Source of the DNA: Gentiana macrophylla
Lineage: Eukaryota > Streptophyta > Magnoliopsida > Gentianales > Gentianaceae
Length of the DNA stretch: 64,000 nucleotides
Direction of reading: 5' to 3'
NCBI GenBank assembly: GCA_026214975.1
Contig: CM047815.1
Span: 83,968,800 to 84,032,799, forward strand
In this document: positions 44,751-55,881 of the stretch, one piece after another
Layout of the letters: every line of letters starts with the position of its first letter
Position numbering within the stretch: position 1 is the stretch's first letter
Position numbers and translations under genes: made by a program
Notes under the pieces: generated by a model
The model's input: the letters and a program-made list of their open reading frames with translations, nothing else
The model's database searches: none
Told to the model about the DNA's origin: nothing

Positions 44751-46526
44751 TGTTAGATGTAATATCGTCGGATGGATCAAGATCCACCCTATTACGCAGC
44801 GGAATAGTATAGATCTAGATCTAGTCAACCAAAATACATAAAATAAATAGATCTAAACCTACAAGGGGGTTTAGACTGTTTATCTTTTTATGGTGTATAA
44901 ACGCCAGAACAATCTACTCTATCCAATGAGATGCCACCGTCTCCCGACGTGTATCTTCAAGCAACACCAAGTGGATGGAGTTTCTAGTCGCCTGACCTCC
45001 TTGATATGCTACCTAGAAAACACGAGGTTTTCTAAACTCGAACCCAAATATTTTAGCCGAAATTCTAAGCTATAGTACTACACAAATGGCGTTTTTTTCA
45101 TCTGTCAAAAGGCTTGGGAGAACTCTCTAGGAGAGTAATCCTTGTCCTCCAAGGATTTAATAATTAAGAGATAAATATTAGATTAATCCTTATTCCAAAT
45201 AAAAGATAAATAAAATAATTATCCCAAGCAAATTAGGACAAATCATATTATTATCTAATATTCCATGAATTATCAATTAACAAATAAAAGATAAATCACC
45301 CATTAAATAATTATCCAAGAAAACTAATTTCTCTCTAATTATTTAATAATATATGTGCCCCCTTAATTAAACAAATAAAGGTCCACGCATTTCTTTGACA
45401 CATTGGGCCGAGTCCACGAAAAAAAATTTCCATGTATTTAATTATCTAGTCCAACTGAACAATTAATCCACATATCAATTAAATAGTCCAATCCAACTAT
45501 TTAATTATAATTTAGGTGAAATGACGAGGAAACATATGTTATGTTAGGAGCCACGTCGGGGACCATGGACCCACATTCAGTAGCTACAGTAAATTAAATA
45601 AAATTATTCGTCAGACCGAACAATTATATTCAATCTATTAATTCCGGGATTACACCACCATAAACCCGAAACTGAACTCTACTGAATATAGATATAAACT
45701 TACACTCACCTATGAGTTGATAAGCGTCCACTGATATAATCATTACATACAGATAATTCCTCTATAGGCTGTTCACTTCGAGTCGGGATATCTCCGTAAA
45801 CCCTTCTCGAAACATATTATCCTTATTTACCATTAACCCCCTAGTGATTAATTAGTTCATAACTAATATAATATGAAGTGGGCCAATCGATCAGTTTCTA
45901 GGGTTAACAAAAAGGGAACTGTCTGCCTACTTCCTGAGGGAAGGAATGGTTCCATATCCGTGATAGCACAGACTACTCACTAATCCCAGAATAGAGCCAA
46001 CGAGAAGTGTTGGACCACATACTGCGGAGTGATCCTTACTAACACATCAAACTCTACCATGGTCTAAGAAGTTGCATGTGATCACCTCAGGATTGACTTC
46101 ATCCATATATGATCATCTTGTGATTCGATAAGACTTCTCAATCACGGAATTATATCGAGAACTCAAATCAAATCGGTCCAGCCCTCTATGATCATCATCA
46201 TATATAGATGCCCCATTAGGTACTCTATTACCGATAGTCCGGATAAGACTGTCACACCTAAAGCGTTCTGGGTGCATTATTAGTAAATTAATCTTGAGAC
46301 CCGTACTTAGATTAATAAACGCTACAGAGTAAGTTAATTTTAAGTACATCTCACTGACTCAATCCTCTTGTGTATAGCCATACACTGAGTTATGTGATTA
46401 CATAAATGAGGTACTTAGGGTTTTCAGTAGTGTCTTAATTATAAGCATACATGCATATAATAAGATAAATTATTAATTCTGTCCTAAAACAATTACATAA
46501 TTGTCTTTCGGGCACTATACCTAACA
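44751..46526 (-). repeat. 5' LTR of family A element
   Basis: 1,776 bp, TGTTAGATG...CTAACA, partner of 17549-19287 with small indels. Next to the primer site, so it is the 5' LTR on the minus strand. Confidence 0.92.
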
Positions 46527-46935
46527 GCATGTAATATTAAAAAGGACATTAATAGTATGATTAAACTAGCACGTATTGGATGTCTTATATATTCTTGAAG
46601 GTAGGGATAGATCTCGTCTATCAAAGTGTAGAGACACTTGGACTATACGTGAACGTGTATTAGAGAATGTGTACGTTAGACTGACCCACTTACTTTATCA
46701 AGTGTCGCACTATGTGGCGGTTGTGTAATTATCCTAAGACCGGAGTCTTCATGGCATCACGGTGTGGATTGTCATATTTTGATACTATTAGGTTTCCCTT
46801 AGCCATAGGGCGATCATGCGATAATGATTGGGTGTGATACTGAAGAATGCGTAGGATTCATGTCGCTCATCCGGAAATCGCGTATCCTAATTATAGGAGT
46901 AAATATCCGAAAGGCCTTCTTATAAAGAATATCTT
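46527..46935 (+). repeat. Family B copia LTR, second part
   Basis: Continues the LTR begun at 17283 after the family A insertion. It matches the reverse of the right half of the family B solo LTR, for example the CACTATGTGGCGGTTGTG and GGAGTCTTCATGGCATCAC blocks. Similarity stops near 46935 (CTTCTTATAAAGAAT), where copia pol sequence begins, so most of the LTR end and the first part of the element are deleted. Confidence 0.75.
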
Positions 46936-48100
46936 AACGATGATTTATGGTTGTCGCGCTTCTAGCAATAAGTCAATGTCTGAAAGGCTTGGAGCTTAGT
47001 ATGACATGTGCAACTTTGTGGAATATATTAGCAAGTATGCTAGATATTATTTACATGCCCGTGGTGCAAAAGGTGTTTGTCTCAAAACATGTCATTTTCT
47101 AGAGAATATGTTTCTTCCAGTGGGAGTAAATCGAGTTCTCAAAAGAGTTTGAGAACTAGAAAGAGATATTCAACCTTTGGAACATGAGCAGCCGCCACAT
47201 AGTGATGAGGTGTAGAACACTGCTCAGAGTACACAAGTGTTCTATGAGTCTGCGGATAACCACAAGCCTGGAAGTGCTACTGGTGTTCATCTTGAAGGAT
47301 GAAGATCTCGCAACTTATGCAGGAATGCTTGAAAGGCAAGAATAAGATATATGACTTGGAGCCATAATGTCTGAAACAGATTCCATGTGTGACAAATGGG
47401 GTATGACCCCAGTCTGAATTACCTGAAGGGAATGTCTTTGAAAGGTGCGGTAGGTCTTTATGAAAGACCAATATAGAAGGTAACAAAATTACTAGTTAAG
47501 CTAAGTTGATGGCTAAAGGGCTATGAGGCCAAAACCTTGTAATTACCTTTATGCTACCAGTTATGCTTAAATCTATTCAGATAGTGCTTGTTGCAGTGCT
47601 TATCATGTATACATGATAGTGTTGGAAATGTTGGACCAATGGCTTGATGTTCATAGATTATAACGTGATGTGTAAGCTTATGAGATCCAGTTATGAACTC
47701 AAACAAGTTCCTATGTATAAGTTCTTTGCTTTGATAGATCAAAAGATTTTGATTCCATTAAGAAGAAAGTTATGCCTAATGTGCAAAAGGGTTAGTGGGA
47801 GTGTTATAGTTTTTGAGTAAGGTGTTGCATGTCCTTCTCGAGAGTTGTTACCCCATGTTACAGTCAATTAATGTTGGTAGTTCAAGGTTTTATGAAAGAT
47901 CTAGGAATGGCAGTTCTTATTTTTGACAATAAGAATCTATAGTGATAGATTTAGATACTGCTTGATCATCACAATTCGCCCAAGTAGATGGGATGCTAAA
48001 AGAGTTTAGCATAGATCACAACAAGAGATACTACTAGCCAGTATTCTTGGGATGTATCTATGACAATACGTCATTCCTGAAGATAAGGTGAAATATGACT
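46936..48100 (+). pseudogene. Ty1/copia integrase-end to RT relic
   Basis: Heavily stopped, but copia motifs can be traced in order. An integrase-end segment lies near 47000-47150 (LENMFLPVG). LKRV and ERDIQPLEHEQPPHSDEVQ mark the spacer at 47130-47210, and GVHLE-DEDLATYAGMLE lies near 47280-47330. RT segments include VCKLMRSSYELKQVP (near 47665), CKRVSGSVIVF near 47785 and a QVDGMLKEFSIDHNKR stretch near 47985-48030. It is cut at 48100 by the Sirevirus-like LTR. It may be the body of the family B element, because it directly follows that LTR with a deletion between them. No catalytic YVDD is readable. Confidence 0.7.
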
Positions 48101-48387
48101 TGTTGGAAATGAAATTAATGTTTTGATGATGATTCATCGCTTAATCAGTTGTTATTCTTAACCCTATTAATGAATTGTCATAACTAGCTGTTATAGTGCA
48201 AAGCAAAAAGATGTCTAGATATCAATGTATAGGATTTACTAGAGTCTGATATTTGTATAAGTTAAATCAGACAAGCACAGTAATAGTTCCAGGCTAGGCG
48301 AGAAATTGGCGAGATTTGGTTAAACTGAGATTTCTAGGAAACTGGAAAGCAGAGCACATCGACTGTTAACTGAAGAAGGTAAGTTCG

Positions 48388-48484
48388 CTGAGGGACACAT
48401 GCTCAGTTGACCTATCAAGAAATTGAAGACTGAGGGTCACAGACTCAGTTATTAAAGATCGAAGAACTGAGGGTTCAAACTCAG
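48388..48484 (+). repeat. Three CTGAG-N9-CTCAG inverted repeats in U3
   Basis: Arms at 48388-48392/48402-48406, 48430-48434/48444-48448 and 48467-48471/48480-48484. Unit spacing is 42 and 37 bp, about 390 bp upstream of the TATA box. Confidence 0.8.
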
Positions 48485-48869
48485 CTATGAAGATTACATG
48501 TCGAGATTGTAAAGTTAGACCTCAGGCAAGATTGTGGTGACCTGGACTGACTTTATGGATCTTGTATGAAGATCTAAGAATCATAAGGACAATGAATTCT
48601 TAGAAGATACTGAAAACTAGAGTACTGATATTTGAAGAAGAGTAAAATCTCAGTCAACGCTCCAAGTCAGTCATGAAACTGACAAGTGATAAAGTCAGCA
48701 TAAAACTAATAAGGAAACTCAGTTTTATACGACATTTATTCAACAAACTGATCGTACAGTCGAATGTTATGAAGGAAGTGATTCTATTGGATGAAACAGT
48801 GACAAAGCAGAACGGTCATAAAATATAGCCGTTACAAGATTCAGGCAAGATAAACGTTAGAAAGAACCC

Positions 48870-48878
48870 TATAAATAG
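48870..48878 (+). promoter_or_regulatory. TATA box of Sirevirus-like LTR
   Basis: TATAAATAG in a GC-poor context, at the usual position within a long copia LTR; the related LTR fragment at 27177 keeps the same box. Confidence 0.7.
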
Positions 48879-49754
48879 ACTACCTCTTCAACAACAACAA
48901 AAGAGAGAGAGAGAGAGAGAGGGAATAGTAGGAGGAATTAAAAAGAATCAATGTAGTTAATAAAGATTAAAATAAGGAGGAAAGTCAACTTCAAGAGAAT
49001 TCCTGCTAAGTACTTAATTGCAAGATCAAGAAACTTCTTCAAGTATCCAAGTGCATTCAAGCAAAATCAAGCCTTATCATTTGAAGAAATATAGAGTTGT
49101 GCCTAATCTAATTATCTAGAAGAAAAGCTCAAATCACAATTGAATCATAGTTATTGATTCAAGTCTCAACTTTGATTTAGTCAAAACTACACACTGTGAA
49201 ACACCAAGAAGGTGTGAAGGACAGTTGAGTGCAGTCTGGAAGACTGTGTTTGTGATGATCTGGTGAAGAGGCAATTCTACCCTCCAAGGACCAGTGGTTC
49301 AAACAATTGAAGAGCAGCAATCCTACCCATTCTACAAGTGTTTAGATAGTGAAGCTAGGGATTAGTCAAGGACTATCAGTTTAGAACTTTTTGGAACCGG
49401 GCCATCTCAAAGAAGTTCTAGTGGAATTTTTCCTCCGCATCACAGGGGAAGAGTGGACGTACAGGATTACACCACCTGGAACCACTATAATTCTTGTATG
49501 TTTTCCTTATGCACTTATTTACTTAATTTCAGTTATAATTACCGAGTTCTCATTATATATGTTCTAAAGGCTAGTTATATCCGCTGCCAGTTGACTCGGT
49601 TTTGCTTAAGTCAGTATTGACTTAGACTCAGCTTAGTCAGCTGAACTCCGCACAAGTATTAGTTGAACTCGATCTAGTTTAGGATTCAGTTTTTTGGGAC
49701 AAGTTTGTTCACCCCCCCTCTAAACTTGTGTTAGCCTTTCTAAGGGACCAACAA

Positions 49755-49767
49755 TTGGTATCAGAGC
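49755..49767 (+). other. Primer binding site, initiator tRNA-Met type
   Basis: TTGGTATCAGAGC one base after the LTR end. Typical Sirevirus and copia PBS. Confidence 0.9.
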
Positions 49768-49871
49768 GTTTCTCCATCTTGGAGGAGATCCAGTATCAGC
49801 ATAAAGTAACTGCTCATCAGTTATTTCTGACATCTCACAAACCAGTTGTTGAAAACCCCTTTTTTATTCTA

Positions 49872-51190
49872 ATGGGCACATCTAGAATTAGAAGCTGGTT
49901 GAATAACCCCCTGACTGACTATTTGCACAATGTTGTTTATGATTTTCAGGATCAAGTATTTGAAAGATTCAGTATTACAAGCTCTCACACAAACCCTGAA
50001 CCTCATTTTGGTCATAATGAAGACATCGAGTTCAATGCGAATGATGATGATGAACCCAGAAAATTTCCATCCCTAAGCGATCTTTCAGAAGAAGCAGAAA
50101 AAGAGCTACTGCGAGTAGCTAATTATATTCAAGAAAAAATAACCAAAGATCCATCCAGTGCAATAGCCAAAGATATTGATGAGACTCTACCTACAAATCA
50201 TGGAAGTGAAAGTGATGAAGAAATCATACTGCTAGGAGCTACACAGGCAAATGCTATTGATAAAGGAAAACAAGTTTTGATTAATGATGATTCCTCTATC
50301 AAACATCAAGAGGTAAATGCATCTACATCAAGCACTTACACTGCCATAAACAATCAGAGAAATGAAGATTTCAATGAAACCTTGCACATACTCATAAAGG
50401 AATTCGAGGTAATTCAAAAGAATTATGTGAATGTCAAAAAGGAGAAAAGTTATTGAAAACTGAAATCTCAAGATTAAATGTTGAGATCAATTTAATCAGA
50501 ACTAATAATAGAACTAAGGTAATTCAACCAACTGATGATTTGACAAAGATAATAAACATCACAGTATCATCAGTTGATCCAATTCCCAGTGTTCAATTCA
50601 AACCTGGAAAACCTTTTGGAGATAGATCTTGTTTAGGGTTTGATAATCAGTATAATTCTATGTCTAGACAAAGATCAGTTGCAATAAAATTTGTGACTAA
50701 TCAACAGTCAAAAACTCAGAAAGCTGATAAAGTTGTTAGAAATGACAAAAACTCAGCACAGCCAAACGCACAAACTGACAAAAACTTAGCACAGCACAAC
50801 CAGGCCAACAGATTTTACATGGAAACTCAGAAGGCTAAAAACAGTAAAACTGATCGAAGATCAGTAAGAAAAATCTTCAAATCACATCCATCTAAGAATA
50901 AAGATCATTCATGGAATAGTGGACTCAGAGGGAAAGGAAGACTATTTCCCACTGATGAAGATTGGAATAATCACTCGCATCAGTTTCACAAACTGAACAA
51001 ATCAAAAACTGTTTGGATAAAACAGGAAAGGTTTGTGAAAACTGAATTTACTCAGTCAAATATCAAGAAAGGCACAAAATCAAAAATAAATTTACATCAT
51101 CAAGAACTAATCAGTTAGGACCCAAACAGATATGGGTACCAAAAGTTCCTAAATCTATTTTGCAGGAAAACTTCGGTAACTGTAAACCGA
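49872..51190 (+). pseudogene. Gag relic of the Sirevirus-like element
   Basis: Two overlapping frames (49872-50456 and 50453-51118) are offset by one base near 50453. The first encodes MGTSRIRSWLNN, then acidic linker sequence (ESDEEIILL) and a helical part (HILIKEFEVIQKNY). The second carries the coiled-coil (EISRLNVEINLI) and basic Asn/Lys/Gln-rich tail. It ends, after another shift, in a GPKQIWVPKV-type string near 51118-51150, which in Sireviruses marks the start of the gag-pol junction. The N-terminal gag domain is missing or unrecognisable and no CCHC knuckle is visible, so the protein would be incomplete even without the frameshifts. An upstream in-frame extension overlaps the LTR and is not used. 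Confidence 0.65.
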
Positions 51191-51542
51191 AAAACTGAGT
51201 TGTGTTCACAACTGGGCTTTTGAATTCCGCCTAAGGACAAGACTGGAAGTATACAACTCTGAGTACACCTCATCTACCCTACCTACTGAAGTCTAGCTAT
51301 AGATGTCAAGAAAAGACGCGGTCCTTCTTAATCGGAACCGTTCAAATTTTTCCACTCATCTACCTTTTCGCAATCTCAAAACATTTATGACAAGACGTTT
51401 TGAGTTCCACCCAATTCATAACTACCCATCCTACAAATTATAAATAACGCAGGACTTTCTTTTACAATTCTTTTCACTCGGATTTTGAATTTAATCTCAG
51501 AAACTTCTTATTTTCAAATTTTCAATCAAATCCAGAAAAACA
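51191..51542 (+). other. Junction lacking pol
   Basis: A 350-base AT-rich, non-coding stretch directly joins gag to the accessory ORF. Nothing of protease, integrase, RT or RNase H can be read on either strand. It may be the leader of the downstream ORF brought next to gag by a deletion. Confidence 0.6.
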
Positions 51543-53506
51543 ATGACTTTCACTCGTGTTGAACCTGGAATGATCATATCTCTTGACCAGTTTGTTGCAA
51601 GACACACTGATCAAACTCTAGCCAAAACAATTGCCGCAAAAATTAAACAAGTCAACGGTCTGGATGCTACATTCAACCTTGATCTGAAAAGTGTTTGTCT
51701 AGAAAGCATTGGAGACTTCTCTCAATTTGGTAGAACAACTGTAGAAGGAGAAGACACACAAACCTACATCACATCTGTCAACAATAAGGAGATCAAAGTC
51801 ACTGAAGATCTAATCGCAGAAATATTTGGATTTGATACATCCGGAGGATCAGGAGCCATCAGCTAACTAAGGATCAAAAAGAGAAACTATGGAAAGATAT
51901 AGCAATTAATGCAGAATCTGTAGTATCACAAACCAGAAGCATAAGTCTACTCAAACCAGAATTCAATTTTCTTAGTAAAATGTTACGAATTGCATAATTG
52001 GAAATGCAGGAAACTTTAGCAATTTATCTGGAGCAAAGTTGGATTTACTTTATGTAATTTGGTTTGGAGAAAGTTTCAATTGGGCACGATAACTGTATGA
52101 TCAAGTAATAGCACAATCAGTTGACGTACCCAAGAAGAAGACCGATGTTAAGAAAGGTCGATTTTATCACAAAAATACTCTTGCTTTAGTATTCCAAAGA
52201 ATACTAGACCACCTTGGAGTCTCAAAGAGAAAAGAAACACCAGTTGTTGATGGGAAGATTGTTGTTACGGAAGAAGAGGCTGGAAAAAGGAAAGATGAAG
52301 GTTCTATAAGTGAACCTAAGAGGAAGAAAAGCAGGAAATCAAAGAAACCTGCAAATGCAGATGAAGTCCTTGAACAGATTGAAGATCTAAGACAAAGAAG
52401 AAAACAGTTTGGAAGATACAGAAAAAGACATAACTGATCAAGTTGCTAAGAAATCAGTAGAAGTGTCACCAAGCATGATGCACGAACTGAAGTTGCTGAC
52501 ATAACAGCACCAACAGTGAGAACTGAAACTACTCTCACCGAGCGTATTCCAGTTTTGGTAACTGAAGTCTTACCAATTCAAGAACATCTACACAACCACA
52601 ACCAACAAAAGTGACAAAGGAAACTGAAGCTGTCAACAAAGAACAAGTTGTTGAAACTGTCATACAGACGGAAGCTGAAACTCAGGGGGAACAGACCATG
52701 AGAACTGAGCATGTTGAAGAATGTGACAGTGATGAAAGAATAATTCACAAAACAACACTGAACATGCTCATTCTAGTTTCAATATCCAAGTCCACTTCTC
52801 AAAAATCTGATTCCGGATTAGATTTTGAAGAATCAGTAAAAGAACTTTCAGCTCCTCAATCTGTGGAAAAGGAAGCTGAAACAGAGTCAAGATTGATTAA
52901 AGTCCTAACCTGGAAGAGCAAGTCAATGAAGAAGAAATCATTGAGCCAAATTTGAAAGAAGTTCCTGTTGCTGATTTAGAACTTGAACTTACTGAAAAAC
53001 AAGTTGCTGAAGAACTTGTAAGTGAGAAAGTTTTAGAAACTGAGCCAACAATCTCAGTTTCAGTTGTTGAAAAAGAATCATCAGTAATCCCAACCACTGG
53101 TGAGGGAGGAACCAGCAGAACTGATCTACTGCAAACTGATGATAGTGCAAGAGCTGAACCTATGCAAACTGAAGATGTTAACCAAGAGGTCACAAGAAAA
53201 TCAGGAGAAATTGTCACTCAATCAAAATCATCAAGAGATATTGGTGAATTAATGTCAGCTGATTACGAATGATTGCATAAATATCATAACTGGAAATTCA
53301 GTTCCATTGCCAATCAAAGAAATAAGCTAATGGAAATGGAAGTTATTGAAAAATGGATATTTGATTTATACAATGTTTCAAATCTATCAGAGGTAATCAA
53401 TACCGATGAATTCTTAAATCAAGGATATGCACTGATCAGAAATAGCTATTGGTTGGAAACCATAGCTGGTGGAAGTTCCAAAAAGGATGATAATGATGTT
53501 GATGAT
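51543..53506 (+). pseudogene. Accessory (envelope-like?) ORF of the Sirevirus-like element, N-terminal half
   Basis: Begins MTFTRVEPGMIISLDQFV at 51543. The next ~100 residues form a compact-looking domain (LESIGDFSQFGRTTVEGED, EDLIAEIFGFDTSG). A one-base shift at about 51866 leads to LTKDQKEKLWKDIA and LKPEFNFLSKMLR, then to basic linker and long acidic Glu/Thr/Val-rich segments (52611-52955 and 52952-53272). A last piece (53273-53506, WLETIAGGSSKKDDNDVDD) ends where the solo LTR enters. At least five disruptions. Some Sireviruses carry such an ORF after pol, called envelope-like on the basis of predicted structure. I see no clear membrane segment here, so the envelope label is only positional. 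Confidence 0.5.
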
Positions 53507-53844
53507 TGTTTAGGGTCAAATTGTATGATTATTATAGATATATTTTTTATGAATTTCCCCCATAATCTTGTGTCTTTCATAGATATTGAGCTATATATCG
53601 AAATATTACGCAAATGATGTTTTAATGAGTCGAATTGCAAAACGTAACGATTTATCTGGTTAAATTGAGGTTTTATATTATTTTGGAGTTGTGTTACGTT
53701 TTGGTATGTTTTCCTATATTGTAGATACACCTTGGTTATGGAAAAGATGATTTTAAAGAGATAAATTCGAAGTTGGAAAGGAATCAATCAAAAGTTGTGG
53801 AAGAATAGAAGATTTAAGGAAAGAAATCAAGTTGATTCATCCAG

Positions 53845-54035
53845 CTGAACTGGCGTCCAGAATGCCAGACTGGCGTCCAGGTCCCGTCCATCTTGGATGG
53901 GCGTTTGATCAAGTGGACGAGCGTTCAGAGGTCCAAAATCAGAACAGAGAGTTTGGACGCTGAGTGACCGGGCGTCTAAAGTTCCGTCCAGAATGTTGGA
54001 CGAGCGTCCAGGTAAAGCGGACGGGTGTCCGGAAC
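53845..54035 (+). repeat. GGCGTCC-type motif array in the family D solo LTR
   Basis: About eight CTGGCGTCCA, ACGAGCGTCC and ACCGGGCGTC-like motifs upstream of the TATA box. The first lies in the context CAGCTGAACTGGCGTCCAGA, also present in the Athila-like 3' LTR near 34830. Confidence 0.85.
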
Positions 54036-54159
54036 CGACTTAAGCCCAGCCGCCTCTGATTTCCTATATATATCAGCTGCGCCCAAACCCTAATCACATC
54101 CAGTTTTTCATACACAAAAATATACAGCAGCAGCCGCACCTTCTGAGGTTCTCAAGGCC

Positions 54160-54188
54160 GGTCACCCGAGCCTTGTGCTCGGGTGATC
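54160..54188 (+). promoter_or_regulatory. Leader hairpin of family D LTR
   Basis: GGTCACCCGAGC / GCTCGGGTGATC with a 5-base loop, one mismatch. About 100 bases downstream of the TATA box, conserved with 11569-11597. Confidence 0.75.
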
Positions 54189-55041
54189 CGAGGTTAGATT
54201 AGGATGTTTTCTTTTCGTTTTCAATTCACGGATCATTCATTGTATCAAAACTATGTGAGTTCATCCTTTTGATTTATTCGATCTTCGTTTATTTTCATGA
54301 GTTTTAATTTATTTTGAATCTTTTCTATGCCATCCTGATGCCATGTGAACTAGAACGAGAGATAGGTTTACTAATTGATAAGTTTACAACATACGGAAGT
54401 TGCGTAAACGAGATCACCATAGAAAGATAGGATTCTTAATCGTTGATTCATGACAAATTAATTGGTTAATTATCTAGGTTGATAGATTCTAAAATACGGA
54501 AGTTAACTTGAATCTACACCTTCATTTTGTATGGAATATTGGTCTCAACATTCGGAAGACGAGAGATCGATAATTGAATTCACTAAGGAATTAGGAATTC
54601 ATAGCTTGAGAAAACAGATTCACTAAGGAATTAGGAGTTTGTATCTCGTGTAAAGGTGAACCACAAGATCGAATTAAAATCATAAGATGAACTTGGATTG
54701 AAATCACGTAGTTTGTATGTTGTTTGATCCCGTGTATCTTTAGTTTATGTTTATTTGTTTTATCGTTTATAGTTTAGTTTTTATCGCTTTTATCCTTCCT
54801 GGCTTTGGACTGACAATCCTCTGTCCAGTTCATTTTATCATTTTTAGCTTTGTTTTAGTAGTAACAAATTAGAGGAATTAATAAAACTAGATACCCCGAT
54901 TCCCTGTGGATCGATCCCTTACTTATCCAACTTTACTATCAACTACCCGATATTCGGTCGGTTAGGAGTTAGTTTTGCATATAGGTTAGGGTTTATAAAT
55001 TTTCTTTTTGTTTTGTGATGCAAAATCCTCCGAACAATGAT

Positions 55042-55095
55042 GATTCTCAAGAAAATGCCAATCTGCAGAAAGGGATTCTAGCTTCTTTGCATGAC
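55042..55095 (+). pseudogene. Short continuation of the accessory ORF
   Basis: SQENANLQKGILASLHDKK continues the frame that ends at 53506 once the solo LTR and one TSD copy are removed. Organelle-type sequence begins at about 55095, so this is the left edge of the organelle insertion. Confidence 0.55.
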
Positions 55096-55313
55096 AAGAA
55101 AACAGAACATTTCTCCGTTTTATCATTTCAAAAAAAAAAATTTGAAAACTCCAACCCTTTATCTTTATAAATTCTACTACGAAAAATTTTCCGCTTGTCA
55201 AGCGAGAAAACTACAAGCGCGCTCCGGCTTTCGAGCGCTCCGCTCCTTCCACTGATTGTTCGCATCGGATATCCCCACTGTTAGCTCAGTTAGCTTGACC
55301 CCGGCCTTACTTG

Positions 55314-55390
55314 GGAAAAGTTGACAGATAAGCCACCCTTACTGCCACTCTACAGAACCGTACATGAGATTCTCACCTCATACGGCTCCT
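55314..55390 (-). pseudogene. rps12: Plastid rps12 trans-intron, domain V-VI end
   Basis: On the minus strand GAGCCGTATGAGGTGAG, CATGTACGGTTC and GTGGCTTATCTGTCAAC form the hairpin of group II intron domain V and the sequence just before plastid rps12 exon 2. The exon itself is not present. Fragment only. Confidence 0.7.
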
Positions 55391-55406
55391 CTTTCAATTC
55401 TTTCGA

Positions 55407-55464
55407 CGCTCAATTTGTTCCTGAATAGCTTCTTTCAAAAGGATTTGCGCTTCCTCGGTAAATG
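55407..55464 (-). pseudogene. atpA: Plastid atpA 3' fragment
   Basis: The minus strand encodes FTEEAQILLKEAIQEQIER, closely like the C-terminus of the plastid ATP synthase alpha subunit. It then changes to unrelated RKN and a stop at the junction with the rps12 intron piece. About 19 codons of a ~507-codon gene, so non-functional. Confidence 0.65.
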
Positions 55465-55514
55465 TCACGGGTGATTGGAAGCCTCTCCCTCTGACGAGCG
55501 GAGCCACTCGAAGC

Positions 55515-55637
55515 GAGTTCTGAAACAAATGTGAAAATCATCTTTTTAGGACGGTTATGGTGCAGAGGGACTCCCAGATATTTCTCAAGATGATTAGTAT
55601 GGGACATACTCAAAGTATTTTGGATGAGGCTGATCAT
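55515..55637 (-). pseudogene. LINE reverse-transcriptase scrap
   Basis: The minus strand gives LEKYLGVPLHHNRPKK, the KYLGVPL block typical of plant non-LTR retrotransposon RT. Only about 40 residues, inside the organelle mosaic. Plant mitochondrial genomes also carry such scraps. Confidence 0.6.
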
Positions 55638-55796
55638 CTGAATGTTTATGGTTAACTAATTGGCGGGCTGCAGGAATAGTTGAACCCATACCCAACCTAA
55701 AAAGTATGTTATCCAAACGCATTTCAAGTAATTTCACGAAAGGGGGACATGAGATAAGAAATCCAAGGGGTATATCTCGGCAAGATGAATCAAACT

Positions 55797-55855
55797 ATGG
55801 TAAATCCAAGCGACCTTTTCTTAAATCAAAACGACCTTTTCGTAGGCGTTTGCCG
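55797..55855 (+). pseudogene. rps18: Plastid rps18 5' fragment
   Basis: KSKRPFLKSKRPFRRRLP is the N-terminus of plastid ribosomal protein S18. One base seems to be missing after the ATG at 55797, so the start is out of frame. It ends after about 19 codons (the gene is about 100), followed 27 bases later by trnW. These two are not neighbours in a standard plastid genome. Confidence 0.8.
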
Positions 55856-55881
55856 AATTATTGTGTTTATACGAGTGATCC

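Larger units (their letters stand above)
17549..46526 (-). mobile_element. Family A copia-type non-autonomous element with nested insertions (29 kb)
   Basis: Two direct LTRs (17549-19287 and 44751-46526) both begin TGTTAGATG and end CTAACA on the plus strand. A polypurine tract lies inside the left one and a tRNA-Met primer site inside the right one, so the element runs on the minus strand. Removing nested elements leaves about 5.7 kb of internal DNA without any convincing gag or pol, as in large retrotransposon derivatives (LARDs). It needed proteins from another copia to move. It holds, from left to right, a solo LTR of family B with an Athila-like element inside it, then a 3.9-kb element with a TRIM inside. 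The flanking duplication is CCATG/GCATG (one mismatch). Confidence 0.85.
48101..49753 (+). repeat. 5' LTR of the Sirevirus-like element
   Basis: 1,653 bp from TGTTGGAAATG to GGGACCAACA. It contains three CTGAG...CTCAG inverted-repeat units (48388-48484), a TATA box at 48870-48878 (TATAAATAG) and a GA microsatellite at about 48903-48922. Its end matches in reverse the start of the LTR fragment at 27177. Confidence 0.9.
53507..55036 (+). mobile_element. Solo LTR, gypsy family D (1,530 bp), TSD ATGAT
   Basis: Starts TGTTTAGGGTCAA and ends CCTCCGAACA, with ATGAT at 53502-53506 and 55037-55041. Same family as the inverted solo LTR at 10740-12238: ends, hairpin and R/U5 match. Its U3 motifs (53845-54035) are of the GGCGTCC type instead of CTCGGTCGACC. 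TATA box near 54064 (CTATATATA). Removing it rejoins the accessory ORF in frame (VDD to SQENANLQKG). Confidence 0.95.
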
